Notes: generated by a model not told the origin, from the sequence alone. DNA of 64,000 bases from Bacteroidota bacterium (GCA_029558535.1 JAKQEK010000071.1:98503-162502), one strand, 5' to 3'; positions 19,102-28,250 are shown, counted from the first letter of the stretch. A program made the numbers and translations.

Positions 19102-20412
19102 ATGAAAACTATAGCCTCATTATTGTTTGTGTCGTTACTAATATTCGTTTTTTCATGTAAAACGGAAAAAGAGACTTCAATAGGTATATCTAAAGATAAT
19201 ACTATTGTTGATAGTAATGAAAAATCGGATGTCATAGAAACAGTTAATTATAGTTCAATTGTTAGCGACTCAGGTTTTTCTGATGCAGGAGCAATTACAG
19301 ATTTTTCTTTTAAAATATTTGCCAAGTTATGTGAGGATAGTAAAAATGAAAATATTTCTTTTTCGCCTGTTTCATTAAATATTGCAATGGGGATGCTTTA
19401 CGGAGGAGCAATAGAGAATACTGCCTCAGAAATATCTGCCGTTTTCGGTTTCCAGAAAGATATACATGGGTTTCTGTCAGGGTTTTCAGATTATTTAAAG
19501 TATTTTAATGAATTTGCTAACGATACAAGTTTGGATTTTAACTTAGCCAATCGAATTTTTCTCGAAAACACATATATAATAAAAGATGACTATCGCCAAA
19601 TTATAAAAGATTATTTTAACGGTGCTTTTAAAAACGTTGATTTTAAGAATAACTTTAGAAGCGAGGAATCTCATATTAACTCATGGGTCAGCGAAATGAC
19701 CAAGAATAGAATAAAAAATTTAATTCCGGAGGGAACTCTAGATGAAAGCACAAAAATGGTTTTGGTTAATGCCATTTATATTAAATCGAAATGGAAATAT
19801 CCTTTTAGCAAGTCATCAACACAATCAAAGAGGTTTTATTCAACAAAAGAGGTTTCCACTAATACCGATTTCATGATTCAAAGAACAACCGGCGTTAAAT
19901 ATACCGAATATAAATCTAACCAGGTTTTAGAATTGCCATATACTTCACCTGAATTGTCATTGATAATAATATTGCCTAGAAATTCGGATTTGCAAAATAT
20001 TAGTTCTTATATACCTGGCGGAGCAGAGTATTTTGAAATTATCAATAATTTGAGATTTAATGATGTTTATATGGAAATCCCAAAATTTAAAATTGAATCA
20101 TCGTTTAAGTTGGCAGATGTCTTAAAGTCAATGGGAGTAAAGGATGCTTTTGATAATCCGAATTTCTCAGGCGTATCACATGCAAACGATCTTGCAATAA
20201 GTGAAGTATTGCAAAAGGTGTTTTTCGAAATTGACGAAAAAGGTTCTGAAGCCGCAGCAGCAACAGCCATTGTTATGGTGGCTACATCATCGGCAATGCC
20301 ACAGGAAACGGATTTATTTATAAACTTTATAGCAAACCGTCCTTTTATTTATATTTTAAAAGAAAATAAGTTTAATACTCCATTGTTTATAGGGCAATAC
20401 GTCAAACCATAA
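19102..20412 (+). CDS. Serpin-family protease inhibitor (lipoprotein)
   Basis: Complete serpin domain of about 370 residues behind a lipoprotein signal (FVFSC, lipobox Cys near residue 19) and a disordered linker. Serpin signatures: NISFSPVSLNIAMGMLYGGA near the N terminus, the breach/shutter residues, and a reactive-centre loop whose hinge GSEAAAATA (from Gly381, P15) has the small residues required for loop insertion, so it should be inhibitory. By count P1-P1' is Thr395-Ser396, suggesting an elastase- or subtilisin-like target, though the scissile bond cannot be fixed from sequence. The C terminus NRPFIYILKE and PLFIGQYVKP is standard. Located 67 bases before a secreted subtilisin-like protease gene. 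Confidence 0.95.
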   Translation: MKTIASLLFVSLLIFVFSCKTEKETSIGISKDNTIVDSNEKSDVIETVNYSSIVSDSGFSDAGAITDFSFKIFAKLCEDSKNENISFSPVSLNIAMGMLYGGAIENTASEISAVFGFQKDIHGFLSGFSDYLKYFNEFANDTSLDFNLANRIFLENTYIIKDDYRQIIKDYFNGAFKNVDFKNNFRSEESHINSWVSEMTKNRIKNLIPEGTLDESTKMVLVNAIYIKSKWKYPFSKSSTQSKRFYSTKEVSTNTDFMIQRTTGVKYTEYKSNQVLELPYTSPELSLIIILPRNSDLQNISSYIPGGAEYFEIINNLRFNDVYMEIPKFKIESSFKLADVLKSMGVKDAFDNPNFSGVSHANDLAISEVLQKVFFEIDEKGSEAAAATAIVMVATSSAMPQETDLFINFIANRPFIYILKENKFNTPLFIGQYVKP

Positions 20413-20422
20413 AGAAAAATAG

Positions 20423-20455
20423 ATTGCGATTAAATAGATTTATTTAGTATTTTTG
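20423..20455 (+). promoter_or_regulatory. Promoter of the subtilase gene
   Basis: ATTG at 20423-20426, then a 21-base spacer and TATTTTTG at 20448-20455, fitting the Bacteroidota -33/-7 layout. It lies 25-57 bases before the ATG at 20480, so the protease can be expressed apart from the serpin. Confidence 0.55.
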
Positions 20456-20479
20456 AATGATAATTAAAAATCATTCTAG

Positions 20480-22735
20480 ATGAAAAAACTATTTTCTATT
20501 TCTCTTTTGCTGGTAATATCAATTGTTAGCTTTTCGCAGGATTATTATTGGGTATATCTTAATGATAAAGCCGGAACCACATTTAACCCTTATGATTATT
20601 TTGATCAAAAAGCAATTGACAGGCGTATTAAAAACGGACTTTCGCTATATGATATAACTGATTATCCGCTTTGTGATGCATATAAGACTGAAATTGAGAA
20701 GTCAGTTGATGAAATAGTTGGCGAAAGCAGATGGTTTAATGCTGTTGCAGTTTATGCGAATAAAGAGGATATCTTAAAAGTATCACAATTGGATTTTGTA
20801 AAAGATATTGTGGTTATAGAAAATGATATGCAATTGGCATCCAATAAGGACGAAGTTGCTGTATATGACCAACTTAGTGATGATGATTTAAGGTCACAGT
20901 TGAAGAGGATGGGAGGCGAGTGGTTTATTAATTCCGGCATTGATGGTAAAGGATTGAGAATAGCTGTTTTTGATGGGGGATTTCCGGGCGTTGATACTCA
21001 TAAATCATTTGAACATTTGAGAACTAATAATCAAATTATTAAAACCTGGAATTTTCCGAAGAAAAAGGAAGATGTGTACGGTTGGAATAGTCATGGCACA
21101 ATGGTTTTAAGTTGTATTGCAGGATTCGCAACCGAAGGCAACAAAATGGGATTGGCAACAGGTTCAGAGTTTTTGCTGGCTAGAACTGAAGTTGGAGCAG
21201 AACCTGCAAAAGAAGAGGTTTGGTGGATGATGGCTGTTGAATGGGCAGATAAAAATGGAGCAGACATAATAAATTCTTCATTAGGCTATGGAGCAGATAG
21301 ACACAGGACTAAAGACATGGATGGTAAAACTTGTCTGGTTACAAGAGCAGCAAATATGGCAGCATCAAAAGGTATTTTGGTTTGTAACGCTATGGGAAAC
21401 GAAGGTGATGACAAAACTTGGATAACTCTTGGCGCTCCGGCTGATGCAGACAGTATTTTGTCTGTCGGCGGTATTGAACCTACCAGCGATTTTCATATTT
21501 CTTTTTCTTCTTATGGACCAACTGCAGATGGAAGACTAAAACCAAATGTTGTGGCTTATGGATATGCTATGGTGGCGAAAAAAGACGGATTTGCTTATGC
21601 TTACGGGACTTCTTTTTCCAGCCCTTTGGTTGCCGGATTTGTTGCTTGTGCATGGCAAACCAAGCCTGAGCTAAATGCAATGGAAATGAAAGCTGAAATT
21701 GAAAAATCAGGAGACAGTTATCCATACTTTGATTATGCTATTGGCTATGGTGTACCGCAAGCAGAATATTTTATGAATAAGAATAGACCGGCAAAAGAAA
21801 AATCATTTGCAATTACAGAAGAAGACACTGTAATTATAATAACACCGATACAAGCTAATCAAGAAAATATACAGAGAATTTATTATCATATAAGAAATGC
21901 TACCGGACTGATTGAGTATTATGAACACACTGAATACTATCATCAAACGGAAAATAAAGCTATCTGCATTAACAAATCTGCTTTAAATGGAGGTAAAATA
22001 TTGTCTGTTTGCAGCAATGGCTTTACTGAAGAATACATTTCGAATGATTCCAATAAGCCGCAAAATATTATTGAAAGTCCTTCTGTACTAAACGAACATT
22101 ACGCATGGTTGTCAAAGATTCCGGCAATTGACAAACCTTCAAAGTTCGGGGTAAATGCAGGTTTTATAATCCAACCTTATTTTTCTTTTAGCCACTTCTT
22201 GCCATCTGTTCCTGTAAATTATGACTTAAGTTATTTTAAATCAGGTTCATATAATTTTGGACTTCGTTATAAACAGAATATTGTAAAGTGGTATAGTTTA
22301 GGCTGTAATATTGAGTGGAGCAGCTCAAATATAAGATTATTGAATTTTGTTGATTGGCAGACTGTTTACGGCTTTGTAAGTTATAAAGCAAAAGAAAAGT
22401 TCTATTTTCATAGTCTTAATTTTGAAATTTATCAGCGTCTAAGACTATTGCCTTCAGGATTGTTAGGTTTTGGTCTATTTTGGGATACCGGAATCTACGG
22501 TCAGTACATAATGGGAGCAGGTTATTATTACAAAATTAAAACTGAATCTACAGTAATCCAATCAAAACAATCATTTGAGGACTTTGTTCAACCACATTAT
22601 GGGATCAGAACACGAATTGGTTACGGAGTTTTGTCAATATATGCCCAATACAGGTTAAGCGATTTTATTCTCGAAAGTTATGAGATACCGAAACTGGAAG
22701 CCGGATTTGAAATAACGATTCCTGTAAGTATGTAA
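20480..22735 (+). CDS. Subtilisin-like (S8) protease with C-terminal barrel-like domain
   Basis: Signal peptide (about 1-20, ending SIVSFSQ), propeptide-like region (about 21-130), then an S8 catalytic domain with Asp165 (IAVFDGGFPGVDTH), His205 (NSHGTMV), oxyanion Asn307 (AMGNEGD) and Ser378 (GTSFSSPLVAGF). After about residue 540 the remaining 200 residues consist of repeated amphipathic strands with aromatic girdles (FGVNAGFIIQPYFSFSHF, YNFGLRYKQNI, GAGYYYKIK, TRIGYGVLSIYAQYRL, and a final FEITIPVSM), as in an 8- to 10-strand outer-membrane barrel. No T9SS sorting domain is present. I infer an outer-membrane-anchored protease. Confidence 0.88.
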   Translation: MKKLFSISLLLVISIVSFSQDYYWVYLNDKAGTTFNPYDYFDQKAIDRRIKNGLSLYDITDYPLCDAYKTEIEKSVDEIVGESRWFNAVAVYANKEDILKVSQLDFVKDIVVIENDMQLASNKDEVAVYDQLSDDDLRSQLKRMGGEWFINSGIDGKGLRIAVFDGGFPGVDTHKSFEHLRTNNQIIKTWNFPKKKEDVYGWNSHGTMVLSCIAGFATEGNKMGLATGSEFLLARTEVGAEPAKEEVWWMMAVEWADKNGADIINSSLGYGADRHRTKDMDGKTCLVTRAANMAASKGILVCNAMGNEGDDKTWITLGAPADADSILSVGGIEPTSDFHISFSSYGPTADGRLKPNVVAYGYAMVAKKDGFAYAYGTSFSSPLVAGFVACAWQTKPELNAMEMKAEIEKSGDSYPYFDYAIGYGVPQAEYFMNKNRPAKEKSFAITEEDTVIIITPIQANQENIQRIYYHIRNATGLIEYYEHTEYYHQTENKAICINKSALNGGKILSVCSNGFTEEYISNDSNKPQNIIESPSVLNEHYAWLSKIPAIDKPSKFGVNAGFIIQPYFSFSHFLPSVPVNYDLSYFKSGSYNFGLRYKQNIVKWYSLGCNIEWSSSNIRLLNFVDWQTVYGFVSYKAKEKFYFHSLNFEIYQRLRLLPSGLLGFGLFWDTGIYGQYIMGAGYYYKIKTESTVIQSKQSFEDFVQPHYGIRTRIGYGVLSIYAQYRLSDFILESYEIPKLEAGFEITIPVSM

Positions 22736-22744
22736 ATTATTAAT

Positions 22745-22773
22745 CCAACTTTTGTAAGAATTATCCAAGTTGG
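22745..22773 (+). terminator. Stem-loop after the subtilase gene
   Basis: Inverted repeat CCAACTT/AAGTTGG with a 15-base loop, 10 bases after the stop codon. The following sequence is not a clean T-run, so termination is only possible. Confidence 0.3.
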
Positions 22774-22894
22774 TTCAATATAATGAAATTATGACATTTT
22801 TTATATTGTAATTTTTAATTGCTTTTAATATTTTTGTTTTAGGGATTGGTTATTTAAGGCTAAGGATAAGGTAATTTTATTATTAGTTTTTATA

Positions 22895-22902
22895 TACTTT
22901 TG
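22895..22902 (+). promoter_or_regulatory. -7 element for the secreted hydrolase gene
   Basis: TACTTTTG (perfect TAnnTTTG), 35 bases before the ATG at 22938. Confidence 0.5.
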
Positions 22903-22937
22903 TTTTTTGAAATATATTTATTGTTTTTTAATAAGTT

Positions 22938-24794
22938 ATGAATAAATTTTTTACTTTTCTTTTCTACGCATTATTTTTAATTGGACAAGTTCCCGCAACT
23001 TTTTCACAAGATGTACCAAGAGTTTCCGGTTTTGATTTTATTACAAAAAAAGGTTCGGCTAAGTCAATGCCGGCACCTTCTGAATATTGGCCATTGTTTG
23101 AGTCACAAATACCTTATCAAGACAGTCTGGTAACGGGAGATGTCGCTATATTTTACGGCAATGGAAATACTACATTGGTAAATCCCGTTATAATAGTTGA
23201 CGGATTTGATCCGAATGATCTGAGGCCTATTGAAGGATTGTGGGATTTGGCAAATCAGCAGAATATGATTGACAGCTTAAGGACATTTGGAGACGATTTT
23301 ATTCTTCTTAACTTCCATGCTGGTGCAGACTACATTCAGCGAAATGCCATGCTGGTTATAAATTTACTGGACACTGTTCAATATATTATGCAGCAATCTG
23401 GAACTTTTAAAGAAAATCCTCAAATTGTGGTTGTTGGTCCCAGTATGGGCGGATTGATTACAAGATATGCAATTACATATATGGAGTCAAATGATATGCA
23501 TCACCATGTACGCAATTGGATTAGTTTTGATTCTCCTCATAAAGGAGCAAATATTCCTCTTGGTATTCAAAATTGGTTAAGATTTTTTGCAGAAGAGGCA
23601 GACTCTGAAGGTGCTGTTTTCGGTTTAGGTAAAATGAACTCAATTGCTGCCAAACAGATGCTTTTATATCATTATACTGCTACTGTGGATTCATTAGCAG
23701 GTCCCAATCCTTTGAGGAATAATCTTGTTGATGACCTTACAGCTTTAGGATTTCCGCAGAATACAAGAATTGTTGCTGTTGCCAATGGCAGCGGGTTTGG
23801 TATTACTCAACCATTTGCTGCAGGAGAAAAAGTTGTTGACTATTATTACTCAGATTTTTTGGTTGATTTGCGTGGTGATATTTGGGCTATTCCCGATCAG
23901 TCTGTTACCAAAATTTTTGACGGATTATATAATACTATAGCTCCTTTGGATGAAGTTATAGAACAGGTTTATGTAAAAAACACTCAATCGTATGATAATG
24001 CTCCCGGAGGCGATACTCCGACTTTTTGGGAAATAGCAGATACCGACCCGGGTTATGGCGATATAGTAGCTTTGTATGACAGCCATTGTTTTATCCCCAC
24101 AATTAGTTCGCTATGCATTCTTAATACTAATGATCCTTTTTTTAACGTAGATCAAAATGCTGACAATATTATTACTCCTTTTGATGCTGTTTATTATCCA
24201 TACGAAAATCAGGAGCATGCTGAAATAAGTCCGGAGTCGTACTGGTGGTTTAAAAATGAAATTCATAATTTTGCGCCATATTACACCTGTGTACCAATAA
24301 TTTTAGCCTATACAGACGATTACTACGAAATGAGTGTTTCAGCAGCAGATACTAACTATTGGAATATTTTGGAATTCAACATGGTTAACTTGCCTGACTG
24401 GTTGACATTTGATACTGAAGATATGATATTATATGGGATACCTCAATTACAAAATCTGGGCATGAATCCGGTATCAATATCCGTTTCTGACGGCTTGCTA
24501 ACAGTAAGTTTAGATTTTGAAATTGAAGTGCTAAACAGCTCAGAAATAGTTGAAAATTCTGTTTCAAATATCGAAGTATATCCAAATCCATTCGACAATA
24601 TATTAAATGTGACGATAAACTCGAATGAAGGTTTTTATTGCGAAATTTTTGATTTAGGAAACAGACTGGTTTATAAAGAAAAAATGGAAACAAATTCTTC
24701 AGCCTTCGACTTATCTTATTTACCTGCCGGTATATATATACTTAAGTTTCACACTGAATTTGATGTTAAAGTAATACGAATTGTTAAGGGCTAG
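22938..24794 (+). CDS. T9SS-exported alpha/beta hydrolase (lipase-like)
   Basis: 618 residues: signal peptide (about 1-24), an alpha/beta-hydrolase domain with oxyanion-side motif PVIIVDGFDPND and nucleophile elbow VVGPSMGGLITRYA, then a putative-Ig/cadherin-like domain (about residues 450-535, with LPDWLTFDTEDMILYGIP typical of He_PIG/CADG modules), and a C-terminal type IX secretion sorting domain (about 545-618: VYPNPFDNILNV, YCEIFDLGNRLVY, LPAGIYILKF). It should be exported through the outer membrane by T9SS and attached or released at the surface. The GxSMGG elbow and context suggest a lipase or esterase (PGAP1/triacylglycerol-lipase type); substrate unknown. Confidence 0.88.
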   Translation: MNKFFTFLFYALFLIGQVPATFSQDVPRVSGFDFITKKGSAKSMPAPSEYWPLFESQIPYQDSLVTGDVAIFYGNGNTTLVNPVIIVDGFDPNDLRPIEGLWDLANQQNMIDSLRTFGDDFILLNFHAGADYIQRNAMLVINLLDTVQYIMQQSGTFKENPQIVVVGPSMGGLITRYAITYMESNDMHHHVRNWISFDSPHKGANIPLGIQNWLRFFAEEADSEGAVFGLGKMNSIAAKQMLLYHYTATVDSLAGPNPLRNNLVDDLTALGFPQNTRIVAVANGSGFGITQPFAAGEKVVDYYYSDFLVDLRGDIWAIPDQSVTKIFDGLYNTIAPLDEVIEQVYVKNTQSYDNAPGGDTPTFWEIADTDPGYGDIVALYDSHCFIPTISSLCILNTNDPFFNVDQNADNIITPFDAVYYPYENQEHAEISPESYWWFKNEIHNFAPYYTCVPIILAYTDDYYEMSVSAADTNYWNILEFNMVNLPDWLTFDTEDMILYGIPQLQNLGMNPVSISVSDGLLTVSLDFEIEVLNSSEIVENSVSNIEVYPNPFDNILNVTINSNEGFYCEIFDLGNRLVYKEKMETNSSAFDLSYLPAGIYILKFHTEFDVKVIRIVKG

Positions 24795-24847
24795 GAGATA
24801 AGGCTACTCGTAAAATTAGAAATGATTTTTGAATATATAATTTGTTT

Positions 24848-25729
24848 TTACTCGTTCTCTTCGTAGTAATACGAGTAATCAATACCTTTCATAAACATTT
24901 CGCGGTCGTTTATTTTTGTTGTGAGCGCTTTTTCCAAAAGTGATTTTAGAACATTAATTCTGATTGGACTCAGCATCATTGCGTTCATATAATCTTTCTT
25001 ACTTATTTTGCTCCAATCAACGCATTTCCGGAGACGTTTTTTTAATATCAAATCTAACCATATTCTTGTGCTTCGGCCATTGCCTTCCATAAAAGGGTGA
25101 GCAATGTTCATTTCAATATATTTGTCTATTATTTCGTCAAATGTTGTTTCGGGCATAACTTCTATCTGACGTAATGTCTCACCTAAAAAGTGTGATACAG
25201 CAAATTGAAAACCGCCTTTTGAAATGTTTTTTTGTCTGATCTGTCCTGCAAAATCATACAATCCGCCAAAAAGATAAGCATGTATTTGTTGCAAACCTTT
25301 GGCTGTGCCAACTTCAAATTTGTCTATCAAATTGCTTTCAAAAAGAGTGTATGCTTTTTTCTTACTTTGTCCGTCAATGCTATTGTCGCTGTATAAGAAC
25401 CAATCCAAAAACTTCATTGCGTTGGTGTTTGGAAAGTTCTTTGCCAATTCAATAACTCCTTCACTGTCAAGCGTATCTGATAAACGTTTTTTGCCGTCTG
25501 CGGCAACAAATTTGAAACCGTGAGTGGCACTCACAAGTTGATTGTTTTCAGATTTTAGCTTTCGTTTGAACCAACGCCAATAATTATTTGCTTTTGTATA
25601 ATCGTCCTGTTCGTTTAAAATTGCAACTATATCAATAACACTAAACCACCACTTGGCATTTTCATCGTCCCAAACGGCTCGCACCTCGCGATCGTCAAAA
25701 AAACGTATGGATATTTTCGTATTACTCAT
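24848..25729 (-). CDS. Fic-family protein with N-terminal Bro-N/KilA-like domain
   Basis: Residues about 1-115 resemble the Bro-N/DNA-binding-like N domain ([20 protein letters not shown], then a helical part); residues about 125-290 are a Fic domain with the complete catalytic motif [12 protein letters not shown] (211-222). Fic proteins transfer AMP or other nucleotide groups onto hydroxyl side chains of target proteins. A sequence TLDSEG at 86-91 fits the (S/T)xxxE(G/N) pattern of the inhibitory helix, but in this position the match could be chance. No separate antitoxin gene is adjacent. Similar fusions occur in many Bacteroidota and accessory islands. It points away from the convergent hydrolase gene. 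Confidence 0.88.
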   Translation of the reverse strand: MSNTKISIRFFDDREVRAVWDDENAKWWFSVIDIVAILNEQDDYTKANNYWRWFKRKLKSENNQLVSATHGFKFVAADGKKRLSDTLDSEGVIELAKNFPNTNAMKFLDWFLYSDNSIDGQSKKKAYTLFESNLIDKFEVGTAKGLQQIHAYLFGGLYDFAGQIRQKNISKGGFQFAVSHFLGETLRQIEVMPETTFDEIIDKYIEMNIAHPFMEGNGRSTRIWLDLILKKRLRKCVDWSKISKKDYMNAMMLSPIRINVLKSLLEKALTTKINDREMFMKGIDYSYYYEENE

Positions 25730-25771
25730 AAATTGCCTATCTCTATTTTGTCACTCGATATTTACCGCTTA

Positions 25772-25779
25772 CAAAGTTA
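25772..25779 (-). promoter_or_regulatory. -7 element for the Fic gene
   Basis: Minus-strand TAACTTTG (perfect TAnnTTTG), 42 bases before the ATG at 25729. Confidence 0.5.
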
Positions 25780-25901
25780 CAAAAAACTACGGTTTATCTG
25801 CATATCGGAAATGATGTTTTTGATACTTTTTTTAGAACCTGTAACCAGATAATACCATTTGACATTCTGCAGAGTTTTCTTAATTCATCGCTACGTATGT
25901 G

Positions 25902-26810
25902 TTACCAAACGTGGTTTGTAATCTCGATTAGAATTTTACCGTTAATCATTTTGTTTTTGTTATTAGTTAAAGTGTAAAAATAAATTCCGCTGCCGTTCAA
26001 ACCGGATTTTATATTTATTAAATCATTATTTGTTTTTTCTGAATAAACAGTTTGACCTGTTAAAGAATAAATTTCGAAAATGAAAAATTCACAATTTGGA
26101 TTGTCAAATTTGATTTCAAAACATCCATTCGATGGGTTTGGGAAAACATTTACCTCTGAATCAGTATTAGATATATGGGCATTGACACACAGTAAATTAC
26201 AATTATTATAAAACTCTTCATTTGAAAAAATCAATTCATTGTTTCTATGGCAACACAGCAATGAAGTAGATAAATAAGGACCGGAGCTTGTGCCCTGATA
26301 GAAATGACAAGCAGTTGAGCCAACTCCCTCAATAAATTCAAAGTCCGGTGTAAATGAGCAGATTCGAATAATTTCGTCGCTAAAGCCAACATGTTTACGG
26401 TTCTCATCATCATAATAAACTGTGTCAACAGTTATTTCTGTGGGGTAGCTATATTCATGTAACATAAAACTATCGTTTTTATTTAGGGATAAATCCATTA
26501 TCAAATATTCCGGAGCTGTCGACAAATTTTCTCTGTACCATAATTTGCCAACAATAGTATCTTCGCGCAGATAACCGGCTGTATCACTTTCAAAATAGCC
26601 GAAACTATATAGAAGAAAATAATTTTGCTCATTGTATATTGTGTCTTTCAGTATCGTGATGCTATCAGTATAAAAAAAATCACACCCTCCGTAAGGAATA
26701 TAATTCCAACTTGATGAACCAACTTTACATATAGTTTCATAATCCTGACTATTAGCTTTAAACGCAAATAGTGTTATTAAAATCGAAGAAATAATAAGCA
26801 TTTTTTTCAT
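25902..26810 (-). CDS. T9SS sorting-domain protein of unknown function
   Basis: 302 residues with a signal peptide (MKKMLIISSILITLFAFKANSQ) and a C-terminal type IX secretion sorting domain (about 220-300: VFPNPSNGCFEIKF, FIFEIYSLTGQTVYSE, NGSGIYFYTL). The 200-residue passenger is Tyr- and Asp-rich with several Cys (SFTPDF, VGSTACHFYQG, LLCCHRNN) and no catalytic motif I recognise. Expected to be carried across the outer membrane as T9SS cargo. It lies in an accessory island with Fic and a broken dinD. Confidence 0.85.
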   Translation of the reverse strand: MKKMLIISSILITLFAFKANSQDYETICKVGSSSWNYIPYGGCDFFYTDSITILKDTIYNEQNYFLLYSFGYFESDTAGYLREDTIVGKLWYRENLSTAPEYLIMDLSLNKNDSFMLHEYSYPTEITVDTVYYDDENRKHVGFSDEIIRICSFTPDFEFIEGVGSTACHFYQGTSSGPYLSTSLLCCHRNNELIFSNEEFYNNCNLLCVNAHISNTDSEVNVFPNPSNGCFEIKFDNPNCEFFIFEIYSLTGQTVYSEKTNNDLINIKSGLNGSGIYFYTLTNNKNKMINGKILIEITNHVW

Positions 26811-26835
26811 AATATAATTCTTTTTTACAATGTTT

Positions 26836-26868
26836 GCCTAACGTTTTATGAGCCTGTATATGAGGTTG
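26836..26868 (-). other. attC-like spacer between two accessory genes
   Basis: Between the small lipoprotein gene and the T9SS cargo gene is a GCCTAACGTTTT block; read on the minus strand it ends in CGTTAGGC, which fits the attC R' consensus GTTRRRY. A clear partner half-site and a long imperfect hairpin are not evident, and no integrase gene is in the window. Confidence 0.25.
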
Positions 26869-27315
26869 TTATTGTTTTTTATCGATATATTTAAAATTTT
26901 TATGACCATCTTGAATCTCAATCAATTTTATATCTTTTATTGGAATTTGTTTGGGATAATAAATAAATCTCGAACCGTCTCCTTTTAGAATTGAGTCTTG
27001 TACGAACATTTGGTCAAAATAAAAATAGACTTTCTTGTTATTTTTACCAGTAATACGGACTTCGATTGATGGGCTATTTTTTAATTCAATTGGATTATTT
27101 TCTTTATCTACACATTTGATATATTCAATAGGATATGTTTTATAAGTTACAATATCTCCCATGGGACCTTTTGTATATACGGTTTTTAACTCAACAGAAT
27201 TAATGTCTTTAAATTGTTCATTGAAGCTTTCCATCGGAATATAATAGGTTTTACAACTCGAAATTATCATTGTGATAATCACTACTGAAATCAAGTTATG
27301 GTTTTTAATTCTCAT
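26869..27315 (-). CDS. Small lipoprotein of unknown function
   Basis: 148 residues with a lipoprotein signal (ISVVIITMIISSC, Cys at about residue 21) and a short beta-rich mature domain. No family recognised. Located between two intergenic blocks that share a TAACGTTTT core, as a cassette-like single gene on the minus strand. Confidence 0.7.
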   Translation of the reverse strand: MRIKNHNLISVVIITMIISSCKTYYIPMESFNEQFKDINSVELKTVYTKGPMGDIVTYKTYPIEYIKCVDKENNPIELKNSPSIEVRITGKNNKKVYFYFDQMFVQDSILKGDGSRFIYYPKQIPIKDIKLIEIQDGHKNFKYIDKKQ

Positions 27316-27413
27316 AATGCCATATAAATATTGTTATTTAATTATTTGTCGCTAAAAATTTTTTTCAATTTATGCATTTATCTTGCTGTATGTGTGTTTT
27401 TTATAATCTCGTC

Positions 27414-27500
27414 TTAACGTTTTTTAGCTAGGTTCTGTTGCCGATTTTCGTGAACCGCGTTCTGTCAGCCGAAACCAACCTTACACGCGAACCACTTAAT
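27414..27500 (-). other. attC-like/dispersed-repeat spacer after the dinD remnant
   Basis: GC-richer block in AT-rich surroundings, beginning CTTAACGTTTT (same core as at 26839) and holding two related segments, GTTCTGTTGCCGA and GTTCTGTCAGCCGA, plus a GGTTC/GAACC inverted repeat. I take it for a dispersed repeat or recombination-site remnant. Confidence 0.3.
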
Positions 27501-27513
27501 AACTTTTTCTTTT

Positions 27514-27862
27514 TTATACCTTTAAGAGTTTTTTTACATCACCATCAAGTTTTCGTTGAAATTTTTTCATGTCTTCTGCTTGCGGCAAATTCTCTGGACG
27601 TTAAAAGAATGTAACTTATCTCTTTCTCAGCACCTTTAGGCATCTGTATCGTTTTCCTAATGTCAGGAAAATGATAATCTACTTCTTCATCCGCATTTAT
27701 ACATGTATTTTTCGCTTTTTGAATTACTTTTTCAAAATTTTCCCATTTTAAATATCCTAATAAATTTTGTAATTCCCGAGCACTCCAGCATTCAACACTT
27801 TCTAATTCGGAAGCGGCTGCTTCAAATTTTAAAAATAACTTTTTAATTTCTTCGGATTTCAT
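27514..27862 (-). pseudogene. dinD-like gene with internal deletion and frameshift
   Basis: The first 83 or so codons match the N terminus of DNA damage-inducible protein D/Bro-type proteins (CWSARELQNLLGYLKWENFE, a following KAKNTC and HFPDIRKTI). After ISYILLT the frame becomes meaningless (SREFAASRRHEKISTKT), whereas the other frame from 27600 down to 27514 reads RPENLPQAEDMKKFQRKLDG and ends VKKLLKV, which looks like the normal C-terminal end of DinD. About 150 or more codons between the two parts are missing compared with full-length DinD. I infer one internal deletion that also shifted the frame. A 105-residue product could still be made. Confidence 0.75.
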
Positions 27863-28145
27863 TTATCAAATTTTAGTCATCTAAAATACTCAATCTGAAA
27901 TGAGTATCTTTTATAAAGCCTAATATCTTTCTTAACAATCTTTAGTAAATTATCAACCTACATTCTTTTCTTTCACACTTGCCCATAATTCATTAAAAAA
28001 ACGGTTTTTCCTTTTCTATAAACCCAATCCGGATGTATATATGCGGTTTATCCGCATTATTATTATCACAATTTTAGTGATTATTTTAGATAAATCAAAA
28101 TAATATAGGGGAAATTTAATGCCCCGATTTTCTATGAGCTTTTCT
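27863..28145. other. Intergenic region upstream of the dinD remnant, no gene seen
   Basis: No convincing coding frame. Two short dyads are present: ATGCGG/CCGCAT (28041-28057) and ATCAC/GTGAT (28065-28081), the latter with a 7-base AT centre as in an operator, but no regulator can be named. Confidence 0.4.
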
Positions 28146-28250
28146 GCGGACTGGACAGCCTGTCCCGAGAATCGGGAGGACTCGAATCCCGCGATTCAAT
28201 TAATCTTTTATACAATTAAATAAAAAAGCCCACAAATTTGTGAGCTTTTT
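28146..28250 (-). repeat. 105-bp tRNA-Asp 3'-end/terminator unit, copy A
   Basis: Exact copy of 28251-28355. Read on the minus strand it contains the last bases of tRNA-Asp (acceptor 3' strand and part of the T arm) split by about 20 bases that include the perfect hairpin TCCCGA-GAA-TCGGGA (28163-28177), and at its high-coordinate end the same terminator hairpin that follows the real tRNA. It cannot fold as a whole tRNA. Confidence 0.85.
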
